In this document: in pieces, positions 48,130 through 61,519 of the stretch
Numbering within the stretch: the stretch's first letter is position 1
Layout of the letters: each line of letters opens with the position of its first letter
Source: Heterodera schachtii
Taxonomy: Eukaryota; Nematoda; Chromadorea; Rhabditida; Heteroderidae
DNA length: 64,000 nt
NCBI GenBank assembly: GCA_023374025.1
Contig: SIJG01000038.1
Span: forward strand, 811,728 to 875,727
Direction: 5' to 3'
Position numbers and translations under genes: made by a program
The notes under the pieces: model-generated
The model's input: the letters and a program-made list of their open reading frames with translations, nothing else
What the model was told of the DNA's origin: nothing
The model's database searches: none

Positions 48130-51100
48130 ATTTTTTATTTTCATCATTGTTTTTTTTGCGGCTCAACAACAACAATTAATTGTTGAACTCTGATTTAAAA
48201 CAAAGCAATAAAAAAAGAAAAAAATCATAAAGTTTTTTCAATATTATATACTATTTAAAACCTTGTATAGAAATAAAATAATAATATTTAAATTTAGCGC
48301 AAATATATTAAAAAACTATGCAAATTTATTTTTGAAAAAAGAAAATAGTACAAGAGGATTAGTATTTTTTACTCATAAATAAGGACAAGTATAATGTCCT
48401 AGTTCCTCCTATATTCCATATTTCAATAAACAGTTGAAAAACTATTAAATATCAAATTTCCTTCAAAACTGTTCAACAAAAATACAAAAATGATAACTGA
48501 TTTTAGGAACCTATAAAAAATAAATGGAGAGACCAATCAGATAATTCTAATGCGGTATAAAAGTATTGCAGCAAAATGTTTAACAACGAATAAAAATTAT
48601 GAAACATTTTATGATGAGGTAATTTTTGATGCTGATCAAAAAGATGAATATGTGTTACTTTCTTATTTTTTAAGGTTCTTTGTTCTTTATTAGCCGGTCT
48701 TTCCCTTTCGAAAAAAGCAATTGAAATTTAACAAATCAATTTTAAAAAATATTTTTATAAAAATATATTTTCATGTTTTCCTATATTTATATATTATTTC
48801 ACATTATAATTAATATAAAATTTTAATTGATTACAATAATCATTAATTAAACATTTCATTTCATAATACAACTTTGTTTTAAAAATAATTTTGTTTAAAA
48901 AAATTATCTTTAATAAATATTTCGTATATTATTAAGATACGAAAGAATATTTATTTTTATTATTTCTGGCAAAAATGAAAAATTTTACAAAATTAATTGT
49001 ATTTTAATAAAACTTTTTTATATAAAATATATTATCATGCATTGCTTTATTTTTATATATCATTTTCAAATTGCTTCTTAATTTATTAAAACCTTTTAAT
49101 TTATTTTCACATGCAAATCACCACATTACTTAGGCTGTACTCTTCTAAGTGCTGCATATTAATTTTTAATTCCTTTTATTGCGGATTAATGATTTAAATG
49201 TTTTATTAAATTACTTTCAAAAATAAATCTCTGCGTAATTTGAATTTAAGTTGCAAATAATAGACAATAGCTTTGATTTGATGACTCACCATTACCATCA
49301 GGCTTAATTAAGAAATATTTAATTACACTTAACACACAATTTTTCAATGATAATTTATTTATTTTCACTAATAAATTATTTTTGGACATATTTTGGCAAC
49401 TAATTTATAATAATTTTTCTATCAAAAAAAAACTTTTTTTTCTCAAAATATTAAATAAATTTTATTTTTTGTTGTTGTATTTTTTTAAGCTATTACATAT
49501 GTCGAAGATAAGGTCCATTTTTTAATTTCATCTATTCAAATTATTATTATACCTGTTCAGAATGATGTGTTCCACACATTCATTTACTTTCCTGCAATGT
49601 TTTAAATCATTTTTTAGCTAAGATTTTTTTAATTTAAATGAAAAAATAATAATTATAGATTATTTTTGGAACTACATCTTCTATACAGTTGATTCTTGCG
49701 CATAATTTTCAATTGATTGTTTCGTTTTATAGAGGATTATTTAAAAGCATAATTTTTTTTACTTGAAAGGTTTTTTTAATAAAATTTACGTAAGCCTTAT
49801 TTATTAATTTATTCTTTGAGATCTAATTAATTATAATTATTTTGTATTTTTGTTGAACAGTTTTGAAGGAAATTTGATATTTAATAGTTTTTCAACTGTT
49901 TATTGAAATATGGAATATAGGAGGAACTAGGACATTATACTTGTCCTTATTTATGAGTAAAAAATACTAATCCTCTTGTACTATTTTCTTTTTTCAAAAA
50001 TAAATTTGCATAGTTTTTTAATATATTTGCGCTAAATTTAAATATTATTATTTTATTTCTATACAAGGTTTTAAATAGTATATAATATTGAAAAAACTTT
50101 ATGATTTTTTTCTTTTTTTATTGCTTTGTTTTAAATCAGAGTTCAACAATTAATTGTTGTTGTTGAGCCGCAAAAAAAACAATGATGAAAATAAAAAATT
50201 CAATATAAAACAATGAGGTTTTTCAAGAAGAACTCAAACATTTGATATGGAACGTAATGTAACTTTCCATTCATGAAGAAAGATGTTGTCCCTGCCAAAC
50301 ATTTGGGGCCGTAGCGAAAGAAGGTGGTAATGGTTAAATGACCATAACCATGATGGTAAACCCGTAGCAAATGTGCAACCACGAGTTCATGGTCATATAA
50401 CATGGTCATTTGACCATGATGGTTGGTGGTTAGCGAACGCGCAGCAAAAGAACATGGTTAGTGGTTACTTAACCATGTTACCATGGTTAAATTGCAACCC
50501 TGCCCCTACCCATGGTTGCAGACCTAACCACCAACTTTTAAAAATCTGCCAAAAATCATTCAAGCAAGATAAAAATATCAAATAAGATTTATAAAATAGA
50601 GAAAAGTCTCCGCTATCGATAGGTATAAAGATTTTCAATTTATATTAATGATAACTATTTTTAAAAGTTGAAAAAACAAATTTACCCAAAATTGTTATAA
50701 TTTATGTTATTTTCTAATTTTTTAATTAAATAATTATATTAAAAACAATGTATTAATTAAAATTATAAATAAATTTTTAATAAATAGCCCCTTCTAAATG
50801 CCGAAATATTTTAAATTGTAATAAAAAATTTTACAAAAAATTAATGCATAAATACGGGGTGCCAAATAAGTCATGGCACCACAAATTTTTTTTGACTATT
50901 TAATTTAAAATAATATAATGCAAATTTTAATGAGTTCATAGTAGAAAGTTGGTGGTATAGCAAAAGAACTTAGTTGATGGTTAAAAAACGGTGGCTGATG
51001 GTTGCTCCAGCAGAAAATTTACCATCTTCTTTTGCTACCGTTTTTCTCGTATTTCGTGGTCAAATGACCAGGTCAAATAACCATGGTTAAATGACCTCGT

Positions 51101-51150
51101 CAAATGACCACCTTCTTCTGCTACGGCCCTTGGTTGTTGAGCACACATAA
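48007..51150. repeat. long inverted repeat (arms about 480 bp), one arm split by a TIR element
   Basis: The left arm 48007-48490 is complementary to 49839-50305 plus 51133-51150, the right arm being interrupted by the element 50306-51129. The arms appear almost identical (for example GCGGCTCAACAACAACAATT and its complement), so the structure is young. The loop 48491-49838 is AT-rich without coding sequence. The left arm starts inside the Env-like frame, so both arms encode FFMNGKLHYVPYQMFEFFLK in opposite directions. It could be a large foldback element or a head-to-head duplication of a retroelement 3' end. Confidence 0.85.
50306..51129. mobile_element. Harbinger-like non-autonomous element, 3-bp target duplication TTG
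   Basis: TIR GGGCCGTAGCGAAAGAAGG on the left, inverse of CTTCTTCTGCTACGGCCC on the right. TTG flanks both sides (50303-50305, 51130-51132). The uninterrupted sequence in the other arm of the inverted repeat (48014-48030, GCTCAACAACCAAATG) gives the empty site with one TTG. GGG-starting TIRs and a 3-bp duplication suggest PIF/Harbinger, though that family prefers TWA. Both subterminal regions are full of TGGTCATTTGACCA and ACCATGGTTA palindromes. There is no transposase. Confidence 0.85.
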
Positions 51151-52380
51151 AACCAGTTGACCGTGATGCTTTGCTGCGTATGGATTTAATGATACATTTG
51201 TTTGACGCACAAAAATTATAATAATAATAATTTTAATGATAAAAAATTCTTTTTCATTTAGTAAATGTTATATGTAAAATGTTTTTGAAACTTTTCATTG
51301 CATATTGTCTTTGCAAGAATCTCAGTTATAATTTTATAGTAAATAAATGATTTTTTTGGCTATTGGTAAAATTGGTATCAATGTGATGAAATTTTCTATC
51401 TTAACTCGCGCGAGCATTATATTGTGTGAATAATTTATTTAAAAACTTCTCAATGAAAAGAATAAATAGTTATATAAAATTTTTTAATTTCAAACTATAC
51501 AATAATCAATAGATAATTCAATCTGTACAATAATCAATGAAAAAGGTTCAAAACAAAAATTTAACTAATTATCGAATATTACAATTCGTAACTTATTAAA
51601 AGGCCTATTTAACGGTTAAAAAAATTCACATTAGAAACTTGAGATGGTCTAGCTAGTTATAGAAGTTATATTGTATAGTGTGAAAATAATAATATTCTTA
51701 AAAATTTTTGCAAGCTCCCTAAAAAAGCTGTTGTCCGGTTAAAAGCACCAGTAAACAAAAGCGGATCGAGATAAAAATGATAATAAAATATACACAATTA
51801 TATATGAAGTTACAAAAATAACTCTACGAATATTGTTTTTTAAACATAAAACTCTGATTTTTTAAATTACCATCTTTGGCGAAGGAAGTCAAAGACAAAA
51901 TTAAAATTAATAAAATTCTCATCATAAATTAAAATATGAATACGATATAAAAACAGAACCACACAAATACCATACATAGTTTCAATCCCTTCATTCATAT
52001 CTAAAAAATAATGAGAACGCTATAAATTTGAATATTTGTAAAAAATGTAAAAATGCAATCAGATATTGGAGATCAAAACAATAACAATTTTCAATAAAAA
52101 AATATTTTACGAATTCAAGGTCTTATAATATTTCTTAAATTAATTAATTATACCAGAATTAATTGCTATTTGTTAAATATAAACAAAAAAAATCCGCAAA
52201 TTTTTATTAATAGCTTAATCTTTCTTTAGTTACTAGAATGTTTTGGTTTTCACTTTAGAAATAAATATTTTATTTAATAAATAGATATTCCAAAACTAAG
52301 AAAATAAAAATTTTAATTGAACATCAATTTTTTATTTAATCGTCTTCATTAAACTTAATGAATAAAAATAGGTATTTGAC
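51151..52380. other. AT-rich non-coding stretch
   Basis: No supported feature. Confidence 0.5.
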
Positions 52381-55300
52381 AATGAAATTCGTTACATAAT
52401 AATGATATTAATAAAAATGAGTAATATGTCAATTGAACAACAAATTTTTGTCTAAGACTATTTTACTTCATGCATTTACGAAAGTAAAAACAAACTTATT
52501 GAATTTTTGTTTTATATAAGAATAAATCTTTTCGATGAGAATTTAAAAGTTGAAATAAGAGTTTCGCCGATTAAAGAGCATTAAAAAGACATAATGTGGC
52601 ATAAAATTAAAAATATATGCCTCCCATTATAATTACGAATATATAGCAAGCCGAAATTTGCTTTTAAAGCTGCTTTTTTGAGTCATTTTTTTTTGTTCAC
52701 CGATTTTGTCTAAAAATCGACTAAATTATGCCATTTGGAAGACTGTATTAAAAAAGAGTTTTAAGGAGTCAATGCTGGTAAGTTTTTGAAATTTTCTATA
52801 TTTGTTAACAAATTTTCATAAAAAATTGCAATTTGACAAAAATAATTGATGAAAACTTATTTGAATTCAAAAATAAATTTTGTTTATAAAATATAATTAT
52901 CGATTTTCATTCTGTTGATAATAAAGTTTTTTATATTAAATTAAATTTGAATTTCAAATAACAATATGAGTAATCGCACTAAATTTTCTTGCTTTTTTTT
53001 AAATTATTGTATTTTTATGTATGGGTCTTCGATTTATTTATTTTTACAGTTGGAGTATTCAAAATTTCTTACAAATGAAGTAAAGAACGTTATTTAATAG
53101 ATAATAATAAAATTTGTCTATAATGGATAAAATTGAGAGACAAAACATTTAATTGTTGAATTATCGAATAATTTCTATATAAAGGAAAAAATTTCGAATT
53201 TAATAAATTTGTATGTAAAATTTTTTTCTTCAGCAAAGAGAAATTCAACAACAAAAATTTTAATAATCAAATAAGGAAATGTTTATTAATTCTTATGAAT
53301 TATAATTTTTCAACAAAAACATCAAAAGGTGTTTTAAGAAAAAGCAGGTAGATAAATCTCTAGAATTCAGACATAATTTGCATAAGTAAATTATTAATTC
53401 ATATACATAGCTCGTAATAAATAAGTCAAATATCAATAAACTAAATAAATTATCATATCTAATGTTAATATAGAATATGTTAATGCACTTAATACCTAAT
53501 CATCTTAATTTGACAAATTTTATTATTATCTATTAAATAACGTTCTGTACTTCATTTGTAATAAATTTTGAATACTCCATCTGTAAAAATAAATAGATCG
53601 AGGGCCCATACATAAAAATACAATAATTAAAAAAAAAGCAAGAAAATTTAGTGCGATTACTCATATTGTTATTTGAAATTCAAATTTAATTTAATATAAA
53701 AAACTTTTATTATCAACAGAAGGAAATTCGATAATTATATTTTATAAACAAAATTTATTTTGAATTCAAATAAGTTTTCATCAATTATTTTTGTCAAATT
53801 GCAATTTTTTACAATAATATCTTAGATTAAAATATAATTTATTTCACATTTTAGAAAAAACTTGAAAAGAAAAACAACATAAAAGTTTATTAAAGCCACA
53901 TCATTTTGTAAAAATAAAACAATTTTGCAAAGTATTGATGTCAAAAAAATAATCTCAAATAAGTTAACAATTACTTTATACTAATTTATGAAAAAATACA
54001 TACATACCAAACTATATCACAATTATCTTCAAAAAAAGTTCATAATTATTTTTTTGAACTGTCCGTTTATTAATGACTCTTATAAAAAGAAGTTTTCGCA
54101 TAATAGCAATAGCCAAACCGAAAACACAAAAAAAATGAGATACTTGAACAGGCGATAATGAAAATGGACAAAACAAATTTCTTTGAAAGATGACTCAAGA
54201 ATTTTAATAATATTTGTGCTAGGAATGACAAATATTATGAATATCAAAAGCAATTAAATTCGAATTGGAAGCAGTGATGCCAACCCGAACCGAAACCCGA
54301 GTCGATGAGAATTTAAAAGTTGAAATAAGAGTTTCGCCGATTAAAGAGCATTAAAAGACATAATGTGGCATAAAATTAAAAATATATGCCTCCCATTATA
54401 ATTACGAATATATAGCAAGCCGAAATTTGCTTTTAAAGCTGCTTTTTTGAGTCATTTTTTTTTGTTCACCGATTTTGTCTAAAAATCGACTAAATTATGC
54501 CATTTGGAAGACTGTATTAAAAAAGAGTTTTAAGGAGTCAATGCTGGTAAGTTTTTGAAATTTTCTATATTTGTTAACAAATTTTCATAAAAAATTGCAA
54601 TTTGACAAAAATAATTGATGAAAACTTATTTGAATTCAAAAATAAATTTTGTTTATAAAATATAATTATCGATTTTCATTCTGTTGATAATAAAGTTTTT
54701 TATATTAAATTAAATTTGAATTTCAAATAACAATATGAGTAATCGCACTAAATTTTCTTGCTTTTTTTTAAATTATTGTATTTTTATGTATGGGTCTTCG
54801 ATTTATTTATTTTTACAGTTGGAGTATTCAAAATTTCTTACAAATGAAGTAAAGAACGTTATTTAATAGATAATAATAAAATTTGTCTATAATGGATAAA
54901 ATTGAGAGACAAAACATTTAATTGTTGAATTATCGAATAATTTCTATATAAAGGAAAAAATTTCGAATTTAATAAATTTGTATGTAAAATTTTTTTTCTT
55001 CAGCAAAGAGAAATTCAACAACAAAAATTTTAATAATCAAATAAGGAAATGTTTATTAATTCTTATGAATTATAATTTTTCAACAAAAACATCAAAAGGT
55101 GTTTTAAGAAAAAGCAGGTAGATAAATCTCTAGAATTCAGACATAATTTGCATAAGTAAATTATTAATTCATATACATAGCTCGTAATAAATAAGTCAAA
55201 TATCAATAAACTAAATAAATTATCATATCTAATGTTAATATAGAATATGTTAATGCACTTAATAACCTAATAATAGTAAATAGACAAATTTTATTATTAG

Positions 55301-56019
55301 CTATTAAATAACGTTCTTTACTTCATTTGTAAGAAATTTTGAATACTCCAACTGTAAAAATAAATAAATCGAAGACCCATACATAAAAATACAATAATTA
55401 AAAAAAAGCAAGAAAATTTAGTGCGATTACTCATATTGTTATTTGAAATTCAAATTTAATTTAATATAAAAAACTTTATTATCAACAGAATGAAAATCGA
55501 TAATTATATTTTATAAACAAAATTTATTTTTGAATTCAAATAAGTTTTCATCAATTATTTTTGTCAAATTGCAATTTTTTATGAAAATTTGTTAACAAAT
55601 ATAGAAAATTTCAAAAACTTACCAGCATTGACTCCTTAAAACTCTTTTTTAATACAGTCTTCCAAATGGCATAATTTAGTCGATTTTTAGACAAAATCGG
55701 TGAACAAAAAAAAATGACTCAAAAAAGCAGCTTTAAAAGCAAATTTCGGCTTGCTATATATTCGTAATTATAATGGGAGGCATATATTTTTAATTTTATG
55801 CCACATTATGTCTTTTTAATGCTCTTTAATCGGCGAAACTCTTATTTCAACTTTTAAATTCTCATCGAAAAGATTTATTCTTATATAAAACAAAAATTCA
55901 ATAAGTTTGTTTTTACTTTCGTAAATGCATGAAGTAAAATAGTCTTAGACAAAAATTTGTTGTTCAATTGACATATTACTCATTTTTATTAATATCATTA
56001 TTATGTAACGAATTTCATT
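52381..56019. repeat. two overlapping palindromic elements with arms of about 740 bp
   Basis: Left arm 52381-53122, core about 380 bp, truncated right arm 53500-53811. Then 490 bp of other sequence (53812-54301), a left arm lacking its outer 150 bp (54302-54893), a core of 382 bp, and a full right arm 55276-56019 ending CGAATTTCATT, the complement of AATGAAATTCG at 52381. The two units are nearly identical in direct orientation. I see no transposase and no clear target duplication. It may be a long-TIR foldback element that was duplicated with loss of the facing ends. Each arm contains the small palindrome CGATTTTGTCTAAAAATCG. Confidence 0.9.
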
Positions 56020-59000
56020 AAAATTGCTTTATTAAATTGCATAAGACACCGTCTTTTATGACGACGAACTACAGACAATCGAGGACGCATGATTCACAAA
56101 TGTAATTAAAGTTTTTATACGGCAATAATGAATTTTTACCAACATTGAATAAAAATGAGAAAACTAAATTAAATAAAAAAATTCTCTATCGACAAAGCAA
56201 AAAAAAAAAAATTTAATTATTAAATGAACTTAAAAAAACATATAACGCTCTTTATTTGTTACTAAAATACGGCAAACATGAAATCAAAAAGCCCTGCATC
56301 CAAAGTAATCAAATCGAAACTAATTTGTTTTTGCACTACCATTATGATGTTTAAAGTAAAATATGCTTTGAATTTAAATGCCAACCATTATAAAATGGTT
56401 TACAAATCTATAAAAACTTATTAAAAATTGTAATTTATTATATATATTTATTACCATCGTATATTTGAATCGCAAAGGTTCAAAAAAAAGCTGCGAGGTC
56501 ATGATAATTCAAGTCATACAAATATATAATATATATTCATATATAGAAAAAACAGAACCACTAATTACATATTGACCAATTGAATTTATGCCTGTCACAG
56601 ATAAAAAATCCAAAAAGCTAAATTATAAAAAAACAAAATAATTTTTTTATGCTGTATAGAATAATTTAAATTAAAAAAAGTCCATTTAGCAACCCAACAG
56701 CTAATTGATAATTTTCCAGTATTGAAAACGCATGTAAAAATTACATTTAAAGAAATGTAAAGATTAACGAAGTGAAAAGCATTATTGAAGTAGAGAGAAT
56801 AAATATCAAATGGTATAAAAAAGCAATTATAAGAAATTAAAAGAAAAGAAAAAAAATATTTGAGTATCGATAGATAAAAACAAAACAATTGATAATTCGA
56901 TTAGTAAAACACCAATTCTTTAATAACTAAGATTTATTATACTCACAACACAGTAACAATGTAGTAAAACAATATTACGTTTCAAAAGAAATATTCAGAA
57001 AAAAGTTAAGTAGCTTTTTTTTTATAAAAATATTATGATTGAATAAATGCTTAAAGAAAAATATAATTTAAATTTATCCAATAAAACTATTCAACCCATT
57101 AAAAGAAATATTTTAAAATAATCTGCTTACTCAATTAAATCAGATTCAACGAGACTTATATATTTAAAAAAATATCACAAACGATTGTTAAAGTTATAAA
57201 TTACTAATAAAATAAATATGGTCAAACATCTATTATACATATTTATATATATATATAAAAACCTCATAAAAAGTTATTACATAACATTTTTTTAATTTTT
57301 TTCTCAAAAAGCATATGAGAGACCAATAAAAAATTAAAGAAAATATTGAAAGAAAAAAGAGATTTTATTGGAACAGAACAAATAGGAATGAAATTTTCTC
57401 TAAAAAAACAATTTTAAATTTTATTGATTTTAAATTATTTTGCATAACAATAATAACAAATAATATTTTAAACATAAAATTAAAAATTTAAATATTATTC
57501 TTAAATTTAGAGAACAGAAATTACCACCTAATATAAAATTTTTGAGATAAAAATTGAATGTTTAAAGAGACTTACTCCATCAATACAAAAAATTATTAAG
57601 TGGATTAAACTTTAGAAAATACTAAAATTAAGGAACTTAATTGCTTAAGCAAAAAAGATTTCTCGATAAAAGTTGAAAATTAAGAATAAAGTAATAAAAA
57701 AAATTTTTCACAGGCTATATAAAAAATTATATTATGCATTAAAATATAAAAGTATTTGATTAATGTTTTAATGCTTCTTAGTGTATATAAAAAATAATTT
57801 TTAACTCACAAGTGAGTATTAGAAAAAGTTTAGATTATGGCGTCAGGTGCTAGAATTTTATTTTAAAAAATAACCCAAAAATTACAATAATTTTAATAAA
57901 GCAAATAATAAAATACTATATGAAAAATTGTCAATGTATCTGCAAAAGTATTGGAAATATTTTATTTTATTGAACATAATGCAAATCACTGATTCCTGAA
58001 ATTTGGCTCGAGAAACAAAAACAAGGTCCGCTAAAAATTTGCACAATTAATTTGCAGGTATCAAAAAATATAATTATTAAACGTCGAATAGCAAATTATT
58101 TTATTGCTTTAATTTTGAATAATTTAAAGTTATTAAAAAATTTAGTTGTTCACAATATTGAAAGATAAAACGATAGAAATTAAAATAATTTCAGATTGTT
58201 AAAATGATTAAGTTTAATAATTTAAATCTAATATTAGCAGAAAAAACTATTTATATAATAAAGAAACTGTTCACAAGATAAATAATAGAATTACTTTATA
58301 TGTTAAAGAAATAAATTTAATTTTGAAAATATCAAAAAATTATTAACTTTTAAATATCCCACTTTAAAATTTAATACACGTCAATATACTCTTTTCATGG
58401 CGAAGGAAGTTAATCGAATTAAAATTAAAGCAAAATGTTTATTTATAATAATTAAAACTTCAATTGTTTATATGTTATTGATTAATGATAATAATACTTT
58501 TAGATTCTAAAATTTATTTAAAATCAACTATTTCAAAACATTTTAATGTTTGGGCACAATAAATGCTGGATAATAAAATCGGACTTCTATCTAATATAAA
58601 ATGTATTTTATAAAAAGTTTTTGTAAATTATTTTCGTTTGATTCTGACCAATAAATTTCATTTAAGTATTTAATTTATTTTATGCGTGAGTATATTATTA
58701 ACTCAAAATTTTCGTTAAGTCTATCTATAACTTTTAAAATCACAAAAATATTTATAAAAAGAATTATAAAATTTGTATAAAACTTATTAAAAAAGATTTT
58801 CTAATATAAAAGAAAAAATAGAGATTAAAAATTTTTTAATTCAAAAATAATAGTCTTTAAAATAGATAAATGTTCGCAAATTAATATGTATAATTAGTGA
58901 AAACTTTAATTTATTTAAAATTTTATATTTGCGTCTTAACATTATACTATTATAGAATTTTTTGGTATATTTTTTGCTCTTATGAAATAAGAATTTTAAT

Positions 59001-59051
59001 TTTATTGAAAGCTATTTGATATTAAGATTTATTTCAATGTTTTTTAACTTA
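56020..59051. other. AT-rich non-coding stretch
   Basis: No supported feature over 3 kb. The 97-codon minus-strand frame at 56595-56888 is Phe/Ile/Asn-rich and looks like chance. Confidence 0.5.
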
Positions 59052-59563
59052 GAAGGAAACCACCCGAACTGTAAGTCGGAAAATGCATATGTGTGATATA
59101 CCATTGGATAGAGCAAGAAGACTTTTATTGTGAATTTTTAATATTACTGGCCCATAGTAAGAAATCAAAAAATTATGGGGCCTCAAAAATCAAAATTTTG
59201 GCAATGTTTTCACTTTAAATTGGTGGCTCAGTGGTTAAATTTACATTTTTGGAGCTCTGGTTTAATATATATATAATTAAATAATTTTTAAAATCATTTT
59301 TTAAACTAAAAAAATGGATGATAGTTTTTCTTTAATAAAAATAGCAAAAAATAATAATAAATGTAAAGGTGGGGGATTAATAGAAAGTGAACAAAGCTGC
59401 AAACCGGCCCTTAGCCTAAAATTTCGTTTTTTTTGGCATAACTTTTTTATTTCTTGATATGGGACTGAAATATTAAAAATTCACAATAGAAGTCGACCCT
59501 GCTCTATCCAATGGTATATAACACTTATGCATTTTGCGACTTACAGTCCGGGTGGTTCCCTTG
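59052..59563. mobile_element. Harbinger-like hairpin MITE, TTA target duplication
   Basis: Left end GAAGGAAACCACCCGAACTG and right end CAGTCCGGGTGGTTCCCTTG are inverted and continue inward through GTAAGTCG, TGATATACCATTGGATAGAG and AAAATTCACAATAGAAG-type blocks. TTA flanks both sides (59049-59051, 59564-59566), matching the TWA preference of PIF/Harbinger. The centre contains GGCATAACTTTTTTATTTC. The middle (59200-59400) is not symmetrical. No coding capacity. Confidence 0.8.
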
Positions 59564-59566
59564 TTA

Positions 59567-61390
59567 GAATTCACGTATTTTTGTCGCCAAATTTACATTA
59601 ACTTGCATTCATTTCCAAATTTATTATAATTAATCTATTATTATATCACTTTTTTGTTAGTTTTTTTTTTATAAAAAAAATGTTTTCTGAACAAAATTTA
59701 TTTGAGTTTTTTCTGGGTTTGAAGCTTTTAGTAATGAAAAGCTTTGCATTAAGTCTGTCATAGCAATGCAAGAACGTGTATAAAAGGTTTTTAAGTTATC
59801 GTTTAAAACCTTTTTTCCATAATTCCTTTTTTTTGATTTTCTAGTCTTTATTCGGTACAATTTTCTTCTAAGTATTAATTGATAGTTTTTATATTGTTGT
59901 AAAATATAAATGCTTCTTCTATAAAAGCTTTATTTTGCTTTGGATTTATAAATTTAAAGAAAAAATATAATGAATTTAAATTTCGGCATCCATTTCATTC
60001 TATTTATTTGATTTGATCTCTTAAATAATTATTCTTAAAAAAATTAAAATATTATTAGCATTATTTATTATGAAAATTCTTGTCCCAAAAGAACTGAACC
60101 TTAAATTTCTCATCCTTTGGAAAAAGTCAGTAAAAGAGAAAAGTAGAAATCGAATTATGTGTGTTGTTATTATCATTTTTTGAATATGAATTAGTTTTAA
60201 TTTTATTCATTCCAATATCAATTTTAATACTTCTTCTAGTTCATTGGTTTATTTTTTGTTTAAATCCGAAATTACTTAAATTTCAAGAAATTATAAATAA
60301 TAAATCGTGGATTTAATAAAAAAAACTTAATTTGATTTTTTTATTTTTAATGAATATAACACAGGAGAACAATAAATAATAAACAATATTTTTGCGTAAA
60401 TACCAGTGGCAACAAAATAATTAGATTATGATTGGACATGGAATTGAAGAAATGTAAACAAATTTACAGAAATTAAAATAATAAAGCCGTTAATTTTTTA
60501 TAAATTATTTACGTCATAATCTACAAATATTTACGGGTAGTGAGTGACTTATCCTGTCTCAAGTAAAATTATTTTTAAATGTTTTAGAATATGTCATTTC
60601 ATCTAATGATAAAATCAATGTTCAAAAAGAAAAAAATTACTTAAAAGTATCACAAATTGAACGATTATTGTTAGAGCAACATAAATGAGAATGTAAATTA
60701 GTTGCAAAGATTAAAGCAATGTGATATTAAAGTTCAACGATTTATTTATAAAATATTCGAATTTAAAAAAATATTTTAAAATACAAAATAAGAAAGTATT
60801 ATATTAACACTCTCATTAGAAAAATAATTACTTTTTAACATAATAGCAACAAATTTTTAAAATAAAAAGAAATATTGTGAAAATTTAAATTTAATATAAA
60901 TGAATATTTTTTAAAAGAATTATAAATCCACCGCCTGAAAGAATCTAAGATAAAAATCTTGTCAAAGCTTGAACATTGGTCAGACGCACTCTTTAGATAA
61001 ATTTAAAAACAGAAAAGTAATATGAATTTTATCATAATTAAGAATAAATATGAAACGATATAATTAATCATAAAAAGCCAAAAAGTAAACAAATAATTTA
61101 TTAATTATATAATACATCTGACCAAATCTATTAACCGAGTTAAATATTAAAAAAATTATTTCGAAAAGTACAATTCAAATAAAATTAATATTATAAAAAA
61201 TAAAAAATCTTAAAAATAAAACAAAACATTTTGAAAAAATACTAATGTTTGAATTCCGTTTTGCGAAAAACATGTGAAATCGGTCAAATTCCTAATGTAT
61301 GTAAATAAAATTAAACACTTATCTTTTTTTCAAACAAAATTTAATAAAAATATATTTTTCTTATAAAACATTGGTCAACCCCATGCTTGA
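59567..61390. other. AT-rich non-coding stretch
   Basis: No supported feature. Confidence 0.5.
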
Positions 61391-61519
61391 CTATTTGCCC
61401 ATAAGGTGTTGGTCCAATCGCACCACCGATTGGTCCCAATTGATTTGGCTAATTCCCGCAGCCTTTGGCCCCAATGGATTTGGCCAATTCCCGCCACCGG
61501 TTGCCGTCAATGCTAAATT
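61391..61519 (-). CDS. possible terminal exon or decayed Gly/Pro-rich coding repeat
   Basis: A 140-bp block much GC-richer than its surroundings, built of imperfect 35-36 bp repeats (GGAATTGGCCAAATCCATTG and GGAATTAGCCAAATCAATTG). On the minus strand it follows TTTTTGTTTTAG, a good 3' splice-site context, and then reads NLALTATGGGNWPNPLGPKA to a TAG at 61391-61393. In the adjacent frame the second unit reads NQLGPIGGAIGPTPYG, which echoes NPLGP of the first, so a 1-bp length difference between units has probably shifted the frame. A Gly/Pro-rich secreted-type protein would fit, but no other exon is evident, so it may be a gene fragment. Confidence 0.3.
   Translation of the reverse strand, partial: NLALTATGGGNWPNPLGPKAAGISQINWDQSVVRLDQHLMGK

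Noticed and set aside
50373..50585. 70-codon frame over TGGTCATTTGACCA repeats
   Set aside because: A reading through palindromic subterminal repeats of a TIR element; no coding features.
48007..51150. Pair of LTRs around a retroelement
   Set aside because: The repeats are inverted, not direct, and the interior has no gag or pol.
57237..57262. TA-rich microsatellite as a feature
   Set aside because: Short (TA)n/TTTA runs are ubiquitous in this AT-rich DNA and carry no information here.
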